From Candidatus Jettenia sp. (GTDB lineage: Bacteria; Planctomycetota; Brocadiia; Brocadiales; Brocadiaceae): DNA of 64,000 nucleotides. The notes below the pieces were generated by a model. It was not told where the DNA came from, did not search any database, and was given only the letters and a program-made list of their open reading frames with translations. Position numbers and translations under genes: made by a program. This document shows, piece after piece, positions 31,233 through 41,140 of this stretch (position 1 is its first letter; each line of letters starts with the position of its first letter). Location of the stretch: contig CP091278.1 of the NCBI GenBank assembly GCA_021650895.1, positions 3,253,659-3,317,658 on the forward strand, in the 5' to 3' direction.

Positions 31233-31346
31233 CATGAGGCGAGATACCTTATTTATCGAAACGGCCTCATTTTTCTTCTGCATTCATTTTCGTAATGAGA
31301 TATTTATTTTTTTCATAGTTACTCAAAATTAGGAATTTTCATTCTG

Positions 31347-31412
31347 TAGGGTTGCTATCCTCGTGTATGTATTCAGGCGGGGGAGGCAAGGCTAAAGCCT
31401 TGCCCTACGTCT
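31347..31412. repeat. R2 pair between efflux genes
   Basis: TTCTGTAGGGTTGC (31341) and GGCAAGGCTAAAGCCTTGCC (about 31386) are followed by GTCGCCGAAGGCCTAATTTA. This is the standard R2 compound unit, here inserted between the TolC and adaptor genes. Confidence 0.65.
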
Positions 31413-31515
31413 TACGAAGAGATAAAAGTCGCCGAAGGCCTAATTTAGTTTTGTGCCTATTTTGAGTAGTTGTTTTTTTTTGCCATTTTAATTTATTTTT
31501 GAGTAAAGGGAATTT

Positions 31516-32851
31516 ATGACATATTTACCTACATTTAAAATACGAACGATTACATGGGTAATTATTTTTTTCCTCCTTACAGGTGTCCTTCCCCTTGCGA
31601 ACATCTTTGCACATCAGGGTTGTCAGGATACGCATAAAGACGAAATATGCCCTGAACATGGTGTTCCGGAAAGGGAATGTTCTTTGTGTAACCCTAGTAT
31701 GAAAGGTAACACGTATGAGGAACTGTTAAAAAAACAATGTGAACATAATATCTCCATTATCGAGTGTGACGGATGTCGCTATGAGGTCGGAGCTGTTAAG
31801 GTTGATGCATCGATACTAGGAGAGGTTATTACCATAAAAGAAGTTGAGTCGTTAGATATCAACGCCTCTCTCATTGCAACCGGTGAGGTACGGCCAAACA
31901 GGGACCGTTTTGTTATCGTTTCTCCCAGGATACCCGGAGTCGTTAAGAAGATGTTTGTGGACTGGGGAGATTATGTGAAGAAGGGACAGAAACTGGCCCT
32001 GTTGGACAGTATAGAGCTTGGAGAGGCAAGGGCTAATTACACAAAAGCGATGGCGATGCTGAGATTGGCAAAGAAGAATTATTCGAGGGAAAAATCTCTC
32101 TATGATCAAAATATTTCTTCAAAAAAACATTTTCTGGAGGCCGAAAGCGCTTACGAGCAGGCACAGATAGAGTTAAAAGCGCTGAAAGAAAAGTTACTAC
32201 TCATAGGCCAGCAGGAAAGTGATATCCGGAACATAACAGAAGATTCTGTTTCTCCGCTCTTTATCCTCACAGCTCCTTTTGACGGTACGGTAATTGAAAA
32301 AAATGTTGCCATTGGTGAACTGAAGGACGCCTTTACTTCTATTATTACTCTCACAGATCTTACTCATTTATGGGTATGGTTTGATGTTTATGAGAAAGAT
32401 ATTCAAAAGGTTAAGATAGGAAATAACGTAATGATATCGGTAGCCTCCTATCCAGGAGAACAATTTGAGGGTATTGTTACGTATATAGGAGCTGTGGTTG
32501 ATGAAAAAGACACGTACCGTGAAGGTTCGGGCTGAGGTAGACAATCGCCATGAGAAATTAAAGCCTGGCATGTTTGCCAGGGTAACGCTCCAACTTTCAC
32601 CAAAAACAGATAATAATGCACCGGTAATACCAGAGGAAACTGTCCAGACAGACGGGCAAAAACACTTTGTCTTTGTGTCATTTGATGAGGGGTATTTTCT
32701 GAGAAGGGATGTAACCCTGGGATCCCGGGCAAATGGCTATGTGAAGGTTATCAGTGGTTTAAATGATAACGATCGTGTGGTTGTTAAAGGTGGTTTTCTT
32801 CTCAAATCTGAAATTATGAAGGAAAGGTTTGGGGAGGGGTGCGCGCACTAA
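31516..32851 (+). pseudogene. CusB-type efflux adaptor interrupted by a one-base frameshift
   Basis: The first 335 codons encode an anchor helix (about 10-30), a Cys/His metal-binding head (CPEHGVPERECSLCN and CEHN...CDGC) and the membrane-fusion core VVSPRIPGVVKKMFVDWGDYV with a long helical hairpin. At the A5 run 32504-32508 the frame shifts; reading four A's instead gives VDEKTRTVKVRAEVDN, the conserved MFP consensus, and continues to 32851 through KLKPGMFARVTLQL. The intact adaptor would be about 445 residues. The gene ends 5 bp before the pump start, so translation coupling is likely. Whether the extra base is real or a sequencing error cannot be told here. Confidence 0.85.
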
Positions 32852-32855
32852 TCTC

Positions 32856-35800
32856 ATGATCAACAGACTTATCGAATATGGATTAAAGCAGGGATTCCTT
32901 GTTATTGTCGTAATATGTGTCATTATAGGACTCGGTTTATACTACATTGTCCATTTGCCGATTGATGCCGTTCCTGACGTTACCACAAATCAGGTACAGA
33001 TTAATACTGAGGTACCGGGGCTCGGTCCCGTTGAAGCGGAAAAGCTTATTACGTTTCCTATTGAATTTTCCATGAGCAGTTTACCAGGCGTTGTGGAAGT
33101 ACGCTCCCTTTCAAAGACAGGGCTTTCTCAAGTCACGGTAATATTTGCTGACTATGTAAACATCTATTTTGCCCGCCAATTAGTTTTGGAACGTTTACAA
33201 ACGGCAAAAGACCAGCTCCCGCAAGTTTTCATGGCTCAGCCTGTTATGGGGCCAATTAGCACAGGTCTTGGAGAGATCTATCAGTACGTGATTACTGGTA
33301 AGGGCAAAGATGCTATGGAACTCAGGACCATCCAGGACTGGATTATCAGACCCAGGCTGCTCACCACACCAGGGGTTATTGAGGTCAATAGTTTTGGTGG
33401 TTTTGTAAAGCAGTACCAGGTGCTGGTAGATCCCCAAAAGCTTATCACCTATGATATCACCCTCCGTCAGGTCTTTGATGCCCTGGCTGCCAATAATGCA
33501 AATGCCGGCGGGCAATACATAGAACATGCCTCGGAACAGTATCTCATAAGGGGAATAGGTCTTATTGATACCATGCAGGATATTGAAAATATCATCGTTC
33601 ATGCGACGGAAGAGGGCACTCCCATTTACATAAGAAATGTAGCAGATGTGGTATTAGGTCCTGAGGTGCGCTATGGAGCAGTTACCAAAGATGGTAAGGG
33701 AGAGGTCGTTACGGGAATTGCCATGATGCTCAAGGGTGAGAATAGCCGTACTGTGGTGGAAAGGGTAAAACAAAAGGTTGAAGAGATCAGGCAAAACCTG
33801 CCGGAAGGTGTTGATATCATACCATTTTATGATCGGGCTGACCTTGTCAGCAATGTTATTCATACGGTCATTACCAACGTCATTTCTGGTATCCTCCTGA
33901 TTATTATTGTTCTTACCCTGACGGTAGGAAACTGGCGGGTATCACTTCTTGTGGCTTTCTCCGTACCTTTAACGATCTTTTTAACATTCTCAGGCATGTA
34001 TTACGCAGGGATTGCTGCTACAGTAATGAGCGTTGGCTCTCTGGGATTTGGCAATATTACCGATGGTTCAGTGTGTACTGTGGAAAATATCCTCCAACGC
34101 CTTACCCTCAGAAAAAGTGATAAGAGTTACAAGGAAACGATACGACATGCAGCCCAGGAGGTGGGACGTCCTATCTTCTTTGCCGTGAGCATTATCATTA
34201 TTATTTATTTGCCCCTCTTGACCCTCCGGGGTGTTGAAGGCAAGATGTTTAAGCCCGTGGCCATTACCGTAAGTCTTGCTATGCTCAGTTCCCTTTTTGT
34301 TGCCCTTGCCATCATGCCTACCCTGTGCTCGCTTAGCTTCCGAAAGGGGATAAAGACAAGGGCGCACACGGAGGAAACGGATAATCGCGTAATGCGGTTC
34401 TTAAAGAATTGTTACAGGCCGCTATTACAGAAGGTTGTATCTCATCCCAGGTTAACCTTAAGTATTGCGGCCTCATGTTTCCTTGCAAGTCTTGCTCTTG
34501 TTCCCTTTTTGGGTTCAGAGTTTATGCCCGAATTGGATGAAGGCGCTATTGCAATCAACGTGGTACGCCTGCCCAGTGTTTCTTTAAAGGAATCAGTAGA
34601 TCTCTCTGCCCTTATAGAAAAGGCCCTTATGAAGTATCCGGAGGTAGAGACGGTTGTATCCAAGACAGGGCGGCCAGAAATTGCCACAGATCCTATGGGG
34701 CAGGAAATCAGTGATGTTTTTGTGATGCTCAAACCGAAAAGAGCGTGGCAGACGGCAAGGACCAAAGAAGGCCTCATTGCCCGTATGGAAGAGGATTTGG
34801 AAAAGATACCAGGCATGCGATACAGTTTTTCACAACCCATTAAATTACGGGTTAGCGAGTTGATAGCCGGCGTTCGTTCTGATATTGCCATTAAGCTTTT
34901 TGGTGAGGATTTTGAAGTGTTGAAGTCAAAAGCTGAGGAGATTGAACGGGTTGTTACTTCTATCCGGGGAGCTGAAGATGTGAAGGCAGAACAGGTGGCG
35001 GGATTACCGGTGATACAAATAAAGATTAACAGAAGCGCAATTGCCCGTTACGGGATTAACGTATCGGATATACAGGATGTTATTACAACAGCCATTGGTG
35101 GTAAGGCTGCATCGCAGGTACTGGAGGGTCAGATGCGATTTGACCTTGTAGTTCGTTTTACTGAGGAGGCAAGGAACAATATAGAGGAGATCAAAAATAT
35201 TCTGATTAGTACCCCAGGCGGTGTGCGTGTGCCACTCATTCAACTGGCTGATATCTCTCTTGAGGAGGGACCGGCGCAGGTCAGCCGTGAGAACGGGCAT
35301 CGCCGTATCGTGGTCGAGTGTAATGTGCGGGATAGGGATATCGGCAGCTTTGTATCAGAGGCACAGAAGAAGATACAGGAGAGGGTAGATATCCCGTCCG
35401 GGTATTACCTCGATTGGGGTGGTCAGTTCGAGAATATGCAGCAGGCACGGAATCGCCTCGCAATCGTTATCCCCATTTCCATGGGATTGATTTTCATACT
35501 CCTTTATATGAGTTTCCGTTCTTTTAAAAATGCTGCCCTTATCTATATAAACGTTCCTTTTGCAGCAACAGGCGGGATTGTGGCACTGTTCTTAAGGAAT
35601 ATGCCTTTAAGCGTTTCTGCGGGGGTGGGATTTATTTCTCTCTTCGGGCTCTGCGTATTAAACGGCACGGTCATGGTATCGTGTATTAATGAATTTTTGC
35701 AAAAAGGAAAAGAGACGAGAGATACCATCGTAGAGGCTGCTACAACACGACTGAGACCTGTCGTGATAACTGTTATAACAGACATTATTGGATTATTACC

Positions 35801-35948
35801 GATGACCATGTCCACTGATGTAGGGGCTGAGGTACAGAAGCCCCTGGCAACCGTGATCGTTGGCGGAGTATGTTTCTCAAGCTTTTTAACCCTTTTTGTG
35901 ATCCCTTCCCTCTATCAATGGTTTCCGAAAAGGATTGAGTCTGCATAA
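32856..35948 (+). CDS. CusA/CzcA-family heavy-metal RND permease with atypical TM4
   Basis: ATG 32856 gives 1030 residues; a start nine codons upstream would overlap the adaptor gene. GGGGAGGGG (32831-32839) is the likely ribosome binding site. IDAVPDVTTNQVQINTEVPG is the HME start motif. TM4 reads SLGFGNITDGSVCTVEN: the second acidic residue is kept (D403) but the first, Asp in CzcA-type pumps, is Gly (G397). Loss of that residue is typical of Cu/Ag-type CusA proteins, but the surrounding GFGNITDG is not standard for either. The pump completes a TolC-adaptor-RND operon and is ~45-50% similar by eye to the pump at 20253, with a different specificity likely. Confidence 0.88.
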   Translation: MINRLIEYGLKQGFLVIVVICVIIGLGLYYIVHLPIDAVPDVTTNQVQINTEVPGLGPVEAEKLITFPIEFSMSSLPGVVEVRSLSKTGLSQVTVIFADYVNIYFARQLVLERLQTAKDQLPQVFMAQPVMGPISTGLGEIYQYVITGKGKDAMELRTIQDWIIRPRLLTTPGVIEVNSFGGFVKQYQVLVDPQKLITYDITLRQVFDALAANNANAGGQYIEHASEQYLIRGIGLIDTMQDIENIIVHATEEGTPIYIRNVADVVLGPEVRYGAVTKDGKGEVVTGIAMMLKGENSRTVVERVKQKVEEIRQNLPEGVDIIPFYDRADLVSNVIHTVITNVISGILLIIIVLTLTVGNWRVSLLVAFSVPLTIFLTFSGMYYAGIAATVMSVGSLGFGNITDGSVCTVENILQRLTLRKSDKSYKETIRHAAQEVGRPIFFAVSIIIIIYLPLLTLRGVEGKMFKPVAITVSLAMLSSLFVALAIMPTLCSLSFRKGIKTRAHTEETDNRVMRFLKNCYRPLLQKVVSHPRLTLSIAASCFLASLALVPFLGSEFMPELDEGAIAINVVRLPSVSLKESVDLSALIEKALMKYPEVETVVSKTGRPEIATDPMGQEISDVFVMLKPKRAWQTARTKEGLIARMEEDLEKIPGMRYSFSQPIKLRVSELIAGVRSDIAIKLFGEDFEVLKSKAEEIERVVTSIRGAEDVKAEQVAGLPVIQIKINRSAIARYGINVSDIQDVITTAIGGKAASQVLEGQMRFDLVVRFTEEARNNIEEIKNILISTPGGVRVPLIQLADISLEEGPAQVSRENGHRRIVVECNVRDRDIGSFVSEAQKKIQERVDIPSGYYLDWGGQFENMQQARNRLAIVIPISMGLIFILLYMSFRSFKNAALIYINVPFAATGGIVALFLRNMPLSVSAGVGFISLFGLCVLNGTVMVSCINEFLQKGKETRDTIVEAATTRLRPVVITVITDIIGLLPMTMSTDVGAEVQKPLATVIVGGVCFSSFLTLFVIPSLYQWFPKRIESA

Positions 35949-36118
35949 GATAGTTTTATCGCAGAGAACACAGAGATAAAGAGAGATGCAGGAAGGTAAG
36001 ATGCGTCGATCTAATAGTATTTTGAGTACCTATAGATAACTTAAGGAGAAATGCTCCGTTGTTATTCTTTTCCTATTTACGTTTCATTAGGTCTTCGGCG
36101 ACTTTTGTTTTTTATGAA

Positions 36119-36262
36119 ACCGTAGGGCGAGGCTTTAGCCTTGCCCCTCCCATGAATATTCATGCGGGTGAGAGCAACCCTAAAGGGTTGCCCTACGTAA
36201 CTTTTATAACAGTAGTGGCAAGGCACGCCTTGCCACTACAGAATCGCTTTGAAATTCCTATA
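36119..36262. repeat. R2 compound repeat
   Basis: GTAGGGCGAGGCTTTAGCCT (36121), CAACCCTAAAGGGTTGCCCTAC (about 36175-36197) and GTAGTGGCAAGGCACGCCTT (about 36210) follow one another, then GAAATTCCTATACGTTAGAA. Three R2 variants are combined in one block. The preceding 36061-36115 includes CATTAGGTCTTCGGCGACTT, the companion segment. Confidence 0.7.
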
Positions 36263-36303
36263 CGTTAGAATCAATCGGGTAATTCTATTCAATGAGGTAA
36301 AAA

Positions 36304-36642
36304 ATGGAAAAAATTACTATTGTTAAATCACTTCTCTTTTTTATCATTGCAGGATTTTGCGAAATAGGTGGAGGATATTTGGTATGGCTTTGGCTGAGGG
36401 AAGGGAAGAACATTTGGTATGGCTTATTTGGAGCAATCGTGTTAGTTATTTATGGAATTATTCCAACCTTTCAACCTGCAAGCTTTGGGCGGGTTTATGC
36501 TGCTTATGGTGGTGTATTTATAGTTCTCTCTATTTTCTGGGGATGGAAGGTTGATAAGATATCCCCCGATACATTCGACCTGATAGGTGGTCTTATTGCC
36601 CTCATCGGTGTATGTATCATCATGTATTGGCCAAGAGGATAA
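36304..36642 (+). CDS. YnfA-family (UPF0060) membrane protein
   Basis: The 112-residue protein has the UPF0060 pattern: [26 protein letters not shown] (TM1), [15 protein letters not shown] (TM2), [20 protein letters not shown] (TM3) and [20 protein letters not shown] (TM4). YnfA proteins are small-multidrug-resistance relatives reported to export biocides and dyes. The conserved Glu (in CEIGGGY) and Trp residues are present. It is a single gene after the CusA operon, with AGGT just before ATG. The four-helix topology is complete. Confidence 0.93.
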   Translation: MEKITIVKSLLFFIIAGFCEIGGGYLVWLWLREGKNIWYGLFGAIVLVIYGIIPTFQPASFGRVYAAYGGVFIVLSIFWGWKVDKISPDTFDLIGGLIALIGVCIIMYWPRG

Positions 36643-36657
36643 TTTTGAGTAAACGAG

Positions 36658-36733
36658 TGAAACAGGGATAGACAGGATAAACAGGATAGATGAGAGATCT
36701 ATCCTGCCTGCTTGTTCCATCTACCCTGTTTCA
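36658..36733. terminator. Bidirectional hairpin between convergent genes
   Basis: GTGAAACAGGGATAGACAGG ... AGATGAGAGATCTATCCTGC ... CTACCCTGTTTCAT is a long inverted repeat between the YnfA gene (plus) and the membrane protein at 36797 (minus). It suits a shared terminator. Confidence 0.55.
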
Positions 36734-36796
36734 TAAAGATGAAGGAATGGGTCTATAACAAGTTTCTGTGCTTTATCATAGCAGCTTTTCTTTTGT

Positions 36797-37765
36797 TCAT
36801 CGGTAATTACGTTCTGAACTGATAGTGCTTTCTACCTCTGTACGTGAAACAGCGGTATGAGGCTCGCCTAATTTGCCTCCGGCAGCAGCGGCAGCAGCGC
36901 CAAGTACTAATCCGACAAATAAGAAAATACCTGCTTTCGATGTGGCAGAAGCAGCAACAGCCCCGGTCTCACGCGCTTGTTGTTCTGATTTTGCTTTAAA
37001 TTCATTCAATTCTTTTTTAGCATTTTGATAATTCTGTATCCAGTTATCAGCTATTCTATTAGCTTCCTCGTGACTTTTACCAGTACGGGCTACGATAGCA
37101 TTTACAACAGCTTCCTTATCGATCTTTTTATCCCCATTGCTGAATAACTGATCAATAAGGCTATCAGATTCCGTGCCTGCTGTATTCTGATCCCATTCAG
37201 GTTTTTCTGCCGGCATTAATAGTGCTCTTGCTTCCCTTTTAATATCGCCTAAATCAACACCGTTTTGAGCAATTTTGTCAGTTGCTTTACCTGCGGCAGC
37301 GCCGACACCTTTACCTGCTACTGATAAGGTTTGCATGGCAAGGCCGCTAATACCGCTTACAATAGAACCGGCAGTTGTTGTAATTAAATAGAACACAACT
37401 ATGGTAAAAAGGCAAAATGTTAGTAAACCGTGTAATACACTGTCGATTGTTCTTGGAATACCGGCAAGACGCCCTGCTACTAAACCCCCGGCAAAGAGTG
37501 CTAACAACATACTAATAACGCCCCAACCTAATGCGGCTATGCCTAATCCGGCGAAGGGGTTGCTTTCCTGTAATGGGTCTACGGTTCCCATTCCAACTCC
37601 TATTCCCAGTAAACTAAGCATTAATTGAACAACTAATGCTATTACAAGCCCTCCAAATACGGCTCCCCATGAAATCCGTTTGAAAGCTGCTATGCCGCTT
37701 TCGAAGTATCCTGCCCGTCTTTCACTTAATCTCCTTTCAGTACCTTTATCGATTAAATTAACCAT
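36797..37765 (-). CDS. Multi-pass membrane protein of unknown function, near stress genes
   Basis: No named family is certain. The 322-residue sequence has a basic start (GTERRLSERR), four or so hydrophobic segments (about 32-58, 78-102, 113-138, and one near 280-300), a helical soluble part (about 165-270) with KIDKEAVVNAIVARTGKSHEEANRIADNW, and a Gly/Ala tail GAAAAAAGGKLGEPH. Similar proteins occur beside CsbD, DUF883 and PRC-barrel stress genes in other bacteria. A good GGAGAAG lies upstream of the ATG. It is divergent from the stress island starting at 39476. Confidence 0.6.
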   Translation of the reverse strand: MVNLIDKGTERRLSERRAGYFESGIAAFKRISWGAVFGGLVIALVVQLMLSLLGIGVGMGTVDPLQESNPFAGLGIAALGWGVISMLLALFAGGLVAGRLAGIPRTIDSVLHGLLTFCLFTIVVFYLITTTAGSIVSGISGLAMQTLSVAGKGVGAAAGKATDKIAQNGVDLGDIKREARALLMPAEKPEWDQNTAGTESDSLIDQLFSNGDKKIDKEAVVNAIVARTGKSHEEANRIADNWIQNYQNAKKELNEFKAKSEQQARETGAVAASATSKAGIFLFVGLVLGAAAAAAGGKLGEPHTAVSRTEVESTISSERNYR

Positions 37766-38145
37766 AACTTCTCCTTTCCTTTCATGAATGAAAAATAGTT
37801 ATCAAAGATAAAAACAAAAGTTCTCTTGGTGAAAACAACCTGGCTTTTAATGGCTTATTGATATGAAGTTTATGACTATGATGTATTGAAAAAACTGTGG
37901 GAAAAGCTGATAGTCAAATTCCTGTTAACATGCCTATCCGGATGTTTAAATTGTAATCTGAATATCTTGTGCCTTTTCTAATTCCCTCATAATTCTTACC
38001 TCTCTTTCAAATGAGAAAATCTGATATCATTATAGAAACGAATAGTATGCAATATGTGTACCATGAGGTACAAACACCAATAAATAAAAACAAAAAACTA
38101 AAAAAAATAGTTTGAAGTAAAAAATCGAACCGAGATAGGGTTTAC
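37766..38145. other. AT-rich promoter-side gap
   Basis: This stretch upstream of the minus-strand membrane protein is AT rich, with runs such as AAAAACAAAAAACTAAAAAA near 38088. I see no gene or known repeat in it. Confidence 0.35.
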
Positions 38146-38428
38146 CATATATGCATCAAGCTAACATGTGGAAATGGCGAAGAATAACATAATCCCCCTT
38201 AATTCCTCGTTCTCCCTTTTTTAAAGCTTGTCCTTACCCACATCTTTAAATACCACAAAGAACACGAAGTACACGAAGAATAGGAGAGTTCCAAATCTCA
38301 ATAAATTCTTTTTATGATCAATCCCTTCTTGAGGCGAAGCAACACACCCCTACCTCAATTGTAAAGGCGCAAAATCTTGCGTCTCTACGTTCTTCTTTCT
38401 TCGTGTACTTCGTGGTTTACCTTATGAT
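38146..38428. mobile_element. Truncated R1 element
   Basis: It begins CATATATGCATCAAGCTAAC (with one extra AT) and keeps the inner arms CCTTACCCACATCTTTAAAT and GAAGTACACGAAGAATAGG, but the far terminal repeat is missing; at 38429 it joins a TTAAGCGGAGCGAATCCACC repeat (38452-38471). It is in the opposite internal orientation to the copy at 2957. Confidence 0.6.
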
Positions 38429-38489
38429 GGAGGTGTGAGTAGAGTAGATTAAGCGGAGCGAATCCACCAAAGGGATAAATTCTAAGCAT

Positions 38490-39403
38490 GGATATGAACT
38501 TTGCAGACAACCTCTTAGCATTTTTACCATTCCCTTCATAAAAATGCTTAATAACATTACCCTGCCATCTCAAAAACCTCTTATCTCTGATGATCCCGTC
38601 TCCTGGTAGCAAGCATTTCAAAAGCATCACTCTCCGGCATATCTTTTCCTTTTCATTTGGCGCAGTATGTTTCCTCAGGAATGTAACAGAGTACACTTCT
38701 CACCTGATACACATCTGTGACATGGCACATCCTATCGGTTTCAGTTAAGGTTTTTATTCCTCGTTTATTCAATAATAACATTTTGTAGTTAGCTCCAATT
38801 GGAAGAACCGGAGAAAATCAGTACATCAATATTTCTTAAAGAAAGATGCATGCAATTACCTACCAAGAGTATGTTTTTACCAACATATAAGCTGTGGCAT
38901 ATGTGTATGTATAGCAATCACTTATATACGATAATAGTAAATTCTGTATCTATATACATACGGAGAATACGATCCGCCTTTACTGATTAAAAATAAAATA
39001 ATAAATACCGTATTTGAATGTAATAGATAGCTATTTAAACAGTTACATACGAATTTTATTCTTATAAAAATTTCCCGGCACGTAGCTTCTTTAGCAGGCA
39101 TGTTGTTTGTACTATACGAGATAAGCTTTCTTGATGGTATGTTGTAAATACAGCATAAGTTTTCGGAATTGATTATGAATAGAGATAGTGGGAGATAAGG
39201 ATTTATTTTCAAGTTCCAGCATATGGTTCAGGACTGGTGTCCGCCTGTTTCTTTTTTACGAAGGTTAGGACACGACAGAAGATTGATGCAGAAAAGTTTG
39301 CTTTAACATCTTTACAAGGAAAGACAATCGTGAGGATGATGAAATAACATACTATGAAAAGAAGAGGTTGCAGATTGATCCTAGGATTATAAACAAAGGG
39401 ACT
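38490..39403. other. Long gap upstream of the stress island, no convincing gene
   Basis: A minus-strand frame reaching 38696 (103 codons, product on RFLRWQGNVIKHFYEGNG) runs into repeat sequence at its 3' end and resembles nothing I know. The frame 38799-38990 on the plus strand is similarly weak. The rest is AT rich and may hold the island's promoter. Confidence 0.35.
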
Positions 39404-39432
39404 CCCGCCATACTCCCAATCCCATTGGCGGG
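39404..39432 (+). promoter_or_regulatory. Leader hairpin before the stress island
   Basis: CCCGCCA (39404-39410) pairs with TGGCGGG (39426-39432) about 45 bp upstream of the first DUF883 gene. It may stabilise the leader or act in regulation. Confidence 0.35.
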
Positions 39433-39475
39433 CATCCCTCCTCTTCTATCATAAAAATAAAAGGAGATTTTACTT

Positions 39476-40093
39476 ATGCCATTAAAGAAAGAAGGCTTAA
39501 AAAACCCAGGTACCAGAAAGCGGCGCGAGAGTAAAATGATAAGAAAAAGTGAAAAAGGAGATAAGCATAGAGAGCAACGAGAAAAAAGAAGAGGTGAGAA
39601 AGCCATAGCAAAACAACATATAAGAAAGACAGGAAGTACAAAGGGTAATAAAGTGAAGAGGAAAGGAGCTGGCGTTATGAGCGATCAGACTGAAGAGGGT
39701 CGGCAAGAGGATACAGACGATCTTAGTAAAGAGAAAAAGGGTGGTAGTGCGAAAGAGCCACAAGGACAAGGCGATGCATCAAAAATAAATGAAGCGCTTG
39801 AATTTCTCAATAAGGAAGCAAAGGGAAAGAAAGAGGAAATCAATCGATTAATTAGTGAGAAATATTCTGCTATGAAGGGCGTTATGATCAGGGCAACAGG
39901 TACAAGTGAAATGATGGAAAAAATAAAGCATGATATGAGCGAGGCTATGGCAGGCGGAGAAGAAAAATTGAAAGAAATGACAACGGATATTGACAAAAAA
40001 ATTCATGAAAATCCATGGTTATATATAGGCATTGCCGTTGCCGGGGGTTTTTTGCTGGGATATATGATTGCCGGAAGCAAAAATCAGGCATAA
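39476..40093 (+). CDS. DUF883 (ElaB/YqjD-like) protein with a basic N-terminal extension
   Basis: Two starts are equally well placed: ATG 39476 (AAAGGAG ahead) gives 205 residues with a 67-residue Lys/Arg-rich head; ATG 39677 (AAAGGAG at 39662-39668) gives 138 residues beginning MSDQTEEG, the counterpart of the other paralogues. The shared part has a helical domain (KINEALEFLNKEAKGKKEEINRLI), KLKEMTTDIDKKI and the DUF883 end HENPWLYIGIAVAGGFLLGYMIAGSK, a C-terminal membrane anchor. ElaB/YqjD proteins are tail-anchored in the inner membrane, bind ribosomes via basic residues in stationary phase and protect against stress. The basic head here might bind nucleic acid or ribosomes. Confidence 0.82.
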   Translation: MPLKKEGLKNPGTRKRRESKMIRKSEKGDKHREQREKRRGEKAIAKQHIRKTGSTKGNKVKRKGAGVMSDQTEEGRQEDTDDLSKEKKGGSAKEPQGQGDASKINEALEFLNKEAKGKKEEINRLISEKYSAMKGVMIRATGTSEMMEKIKHDMSEAMAGGEEKLKEMTTDIDKKIHENPWLYIGIAVAGGFLLGYMIAGSKNQA

Positions 40094-40112
40094 GGAATAG
40101 TTAGGGGGTATT

Positions 40113-40502
40113 ATGAAAACCAGAGAAACGATTTTCAATTATCTTTTATGTATGGTAACGGACCTTGTAAGGAAATATCAGCAAACATCATTAAGTTTTG
40201 CAAAAATTAAAGCGGTATTTTATTACGTCAAGGCCATTAAAGTCGTACGGTCGGTCTATATTGGCATATTTCTATTCATTCTCAGTTTCATTGTAATGAT
40301 TAATGGTTTTATGTTTCTGCATGTATCATTCCTTTATTATTTCCCTTTGAGTAAAGAGGTAAAAACCTTAATTATATTTTCGCTCGGTATTTTCTATTTC
40401 GTGATCCCAATAGGAGCGCTTCTTTACTTTACTTCACAAAGAGTTTGGATGAAGCTTTCAAAAGCTAATAAGCTGGTAGATAAGGTTCTTGATAGGGGCT
40501 AA
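40113..40502 (+). CDS. Two-helix membrane protein, possible YqjE-like partner
   Basis: The 129-residue protein has two membrane helices (about 46-68, YIGIFLFILSFIVMINGFMF, and 85-107, IIFSLGIFYFVIPIGALLYF) and a basic C-terminal amphipathic tail. In enterics, yqjD is followed by yqjE, a two-helix protein; this gene sits 19 bp after the first DUF883 gene and may play the same part, though sequence similarity to YqjE is not apparent to me. It could also be a holin-like protein. It is codirectional with the rest of the island. Confidence 0.6.
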   Translation: MKTRETIFNYLLCMVTDLVRKYQQTSLSFAKIKAVFYYVKAIKVVRSVYIGIFLFILSFIVMINGFMFLHVSFLYYFPLSKEVKTLIIFSLGIFYFVIPIGALLYFTSQRVWMKLSKANKLVDKVLDRG

Positions 40503-40666
40503 TGCTTAAATTTGTGTATAGGAATTCAATCTTGTATAAATTCCCCTCTGAAAAAGGGGATTCAGGGGTGTATATTTGCTTTAACACACCCTCCATTTCC
40601 TCTTATTAGAGAGGAGCTTAAAGGTTTGCTATCAAAGGCAGCCTGATTGAGAAAGGAGAATGTTGT

Positions 40667-41089
40667 ATGGGTAGCCAGACAAAAGGAGGCCAGAAGTCGG
40701 GTGTAAATGTCCTCAACAATCCAGCAGAAGCTATTGGCACAAAAGAAGCAAAAGAGCAAAGGGGCCCTGAGAAAATTACCGAAGTAATTGATTTACTGAA
40801 CGAGGCAGTACAAGAAAAAAAAGAAGAATTTAATCGGTTAATTACTGAAAAATATTCTCATATCAAAGATATGGTGAGTGGAGTGACAGGCGAAAATAAG
40901 ATAACGGAGAAAATAATCCATAATGTAAGCGAGGCCCTGTTAGGCGGGGAAGAAAAGTTAAAAGGAATGACGGCAGACATCGATAAAAAAGTTCGTGAGA
41001 ATCCATGGTTATATTTAGGCCTTGCTGCAGCAGGTTTCTTCCTGTGGGGCTATATGACACACGGTTCTAAATCTTCGGAAGAGAAATAA
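40667..41089 (+). CDS. DUF883 (ElaB/YqjD-like) tail-anchored protein, second paralogue
   Basis: The 140-residue protein has AAAGGAGAATG ahead of ATG 40667, a Gly/Lys-rich start (MGSQTKGGQKSG), the helical region KITEVIDLLNEAVQEKKEEFNRLI, KLKGMTADIDKKV and the anchor RENPWLYLGLAAAGFFLWGYMTHGSK. It is a clear paralogue of the genes at 39677, 41141 and 41571. It should sit in the inner membrane with its N-terminal helical part in the cytoplasm and hold inactive ribosomes or stabilise membranes under stress. A 164-bp gap with weak repeats separates it from the two-helix protein gene. Confidence 0.85.
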   Translation: MGSQTKGGQKSGVNVLNNPAEAIGTKEAKEQRGPEKITEVIDLLNEAVQEKKEEFNRLITEKYSHIKDMVSGVTGENKITEKIIHNVSEALLGGEEKLKGMTADIDKKVRENPWLYLGLAAAGFFLWGYMTHGSKSSEEK

Positions 41090-41140
41090 CAGAAGAGAAA
41101 AATTTTTTAAAACAAAATACCTACGAAAGGGGATGTTATT

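Noticed and set aside
38385-38696. 103-codon minus-strand frame
   Set aside because: 3' half is repeat DNA; the remainder matches nothing known. Kept only as a note.
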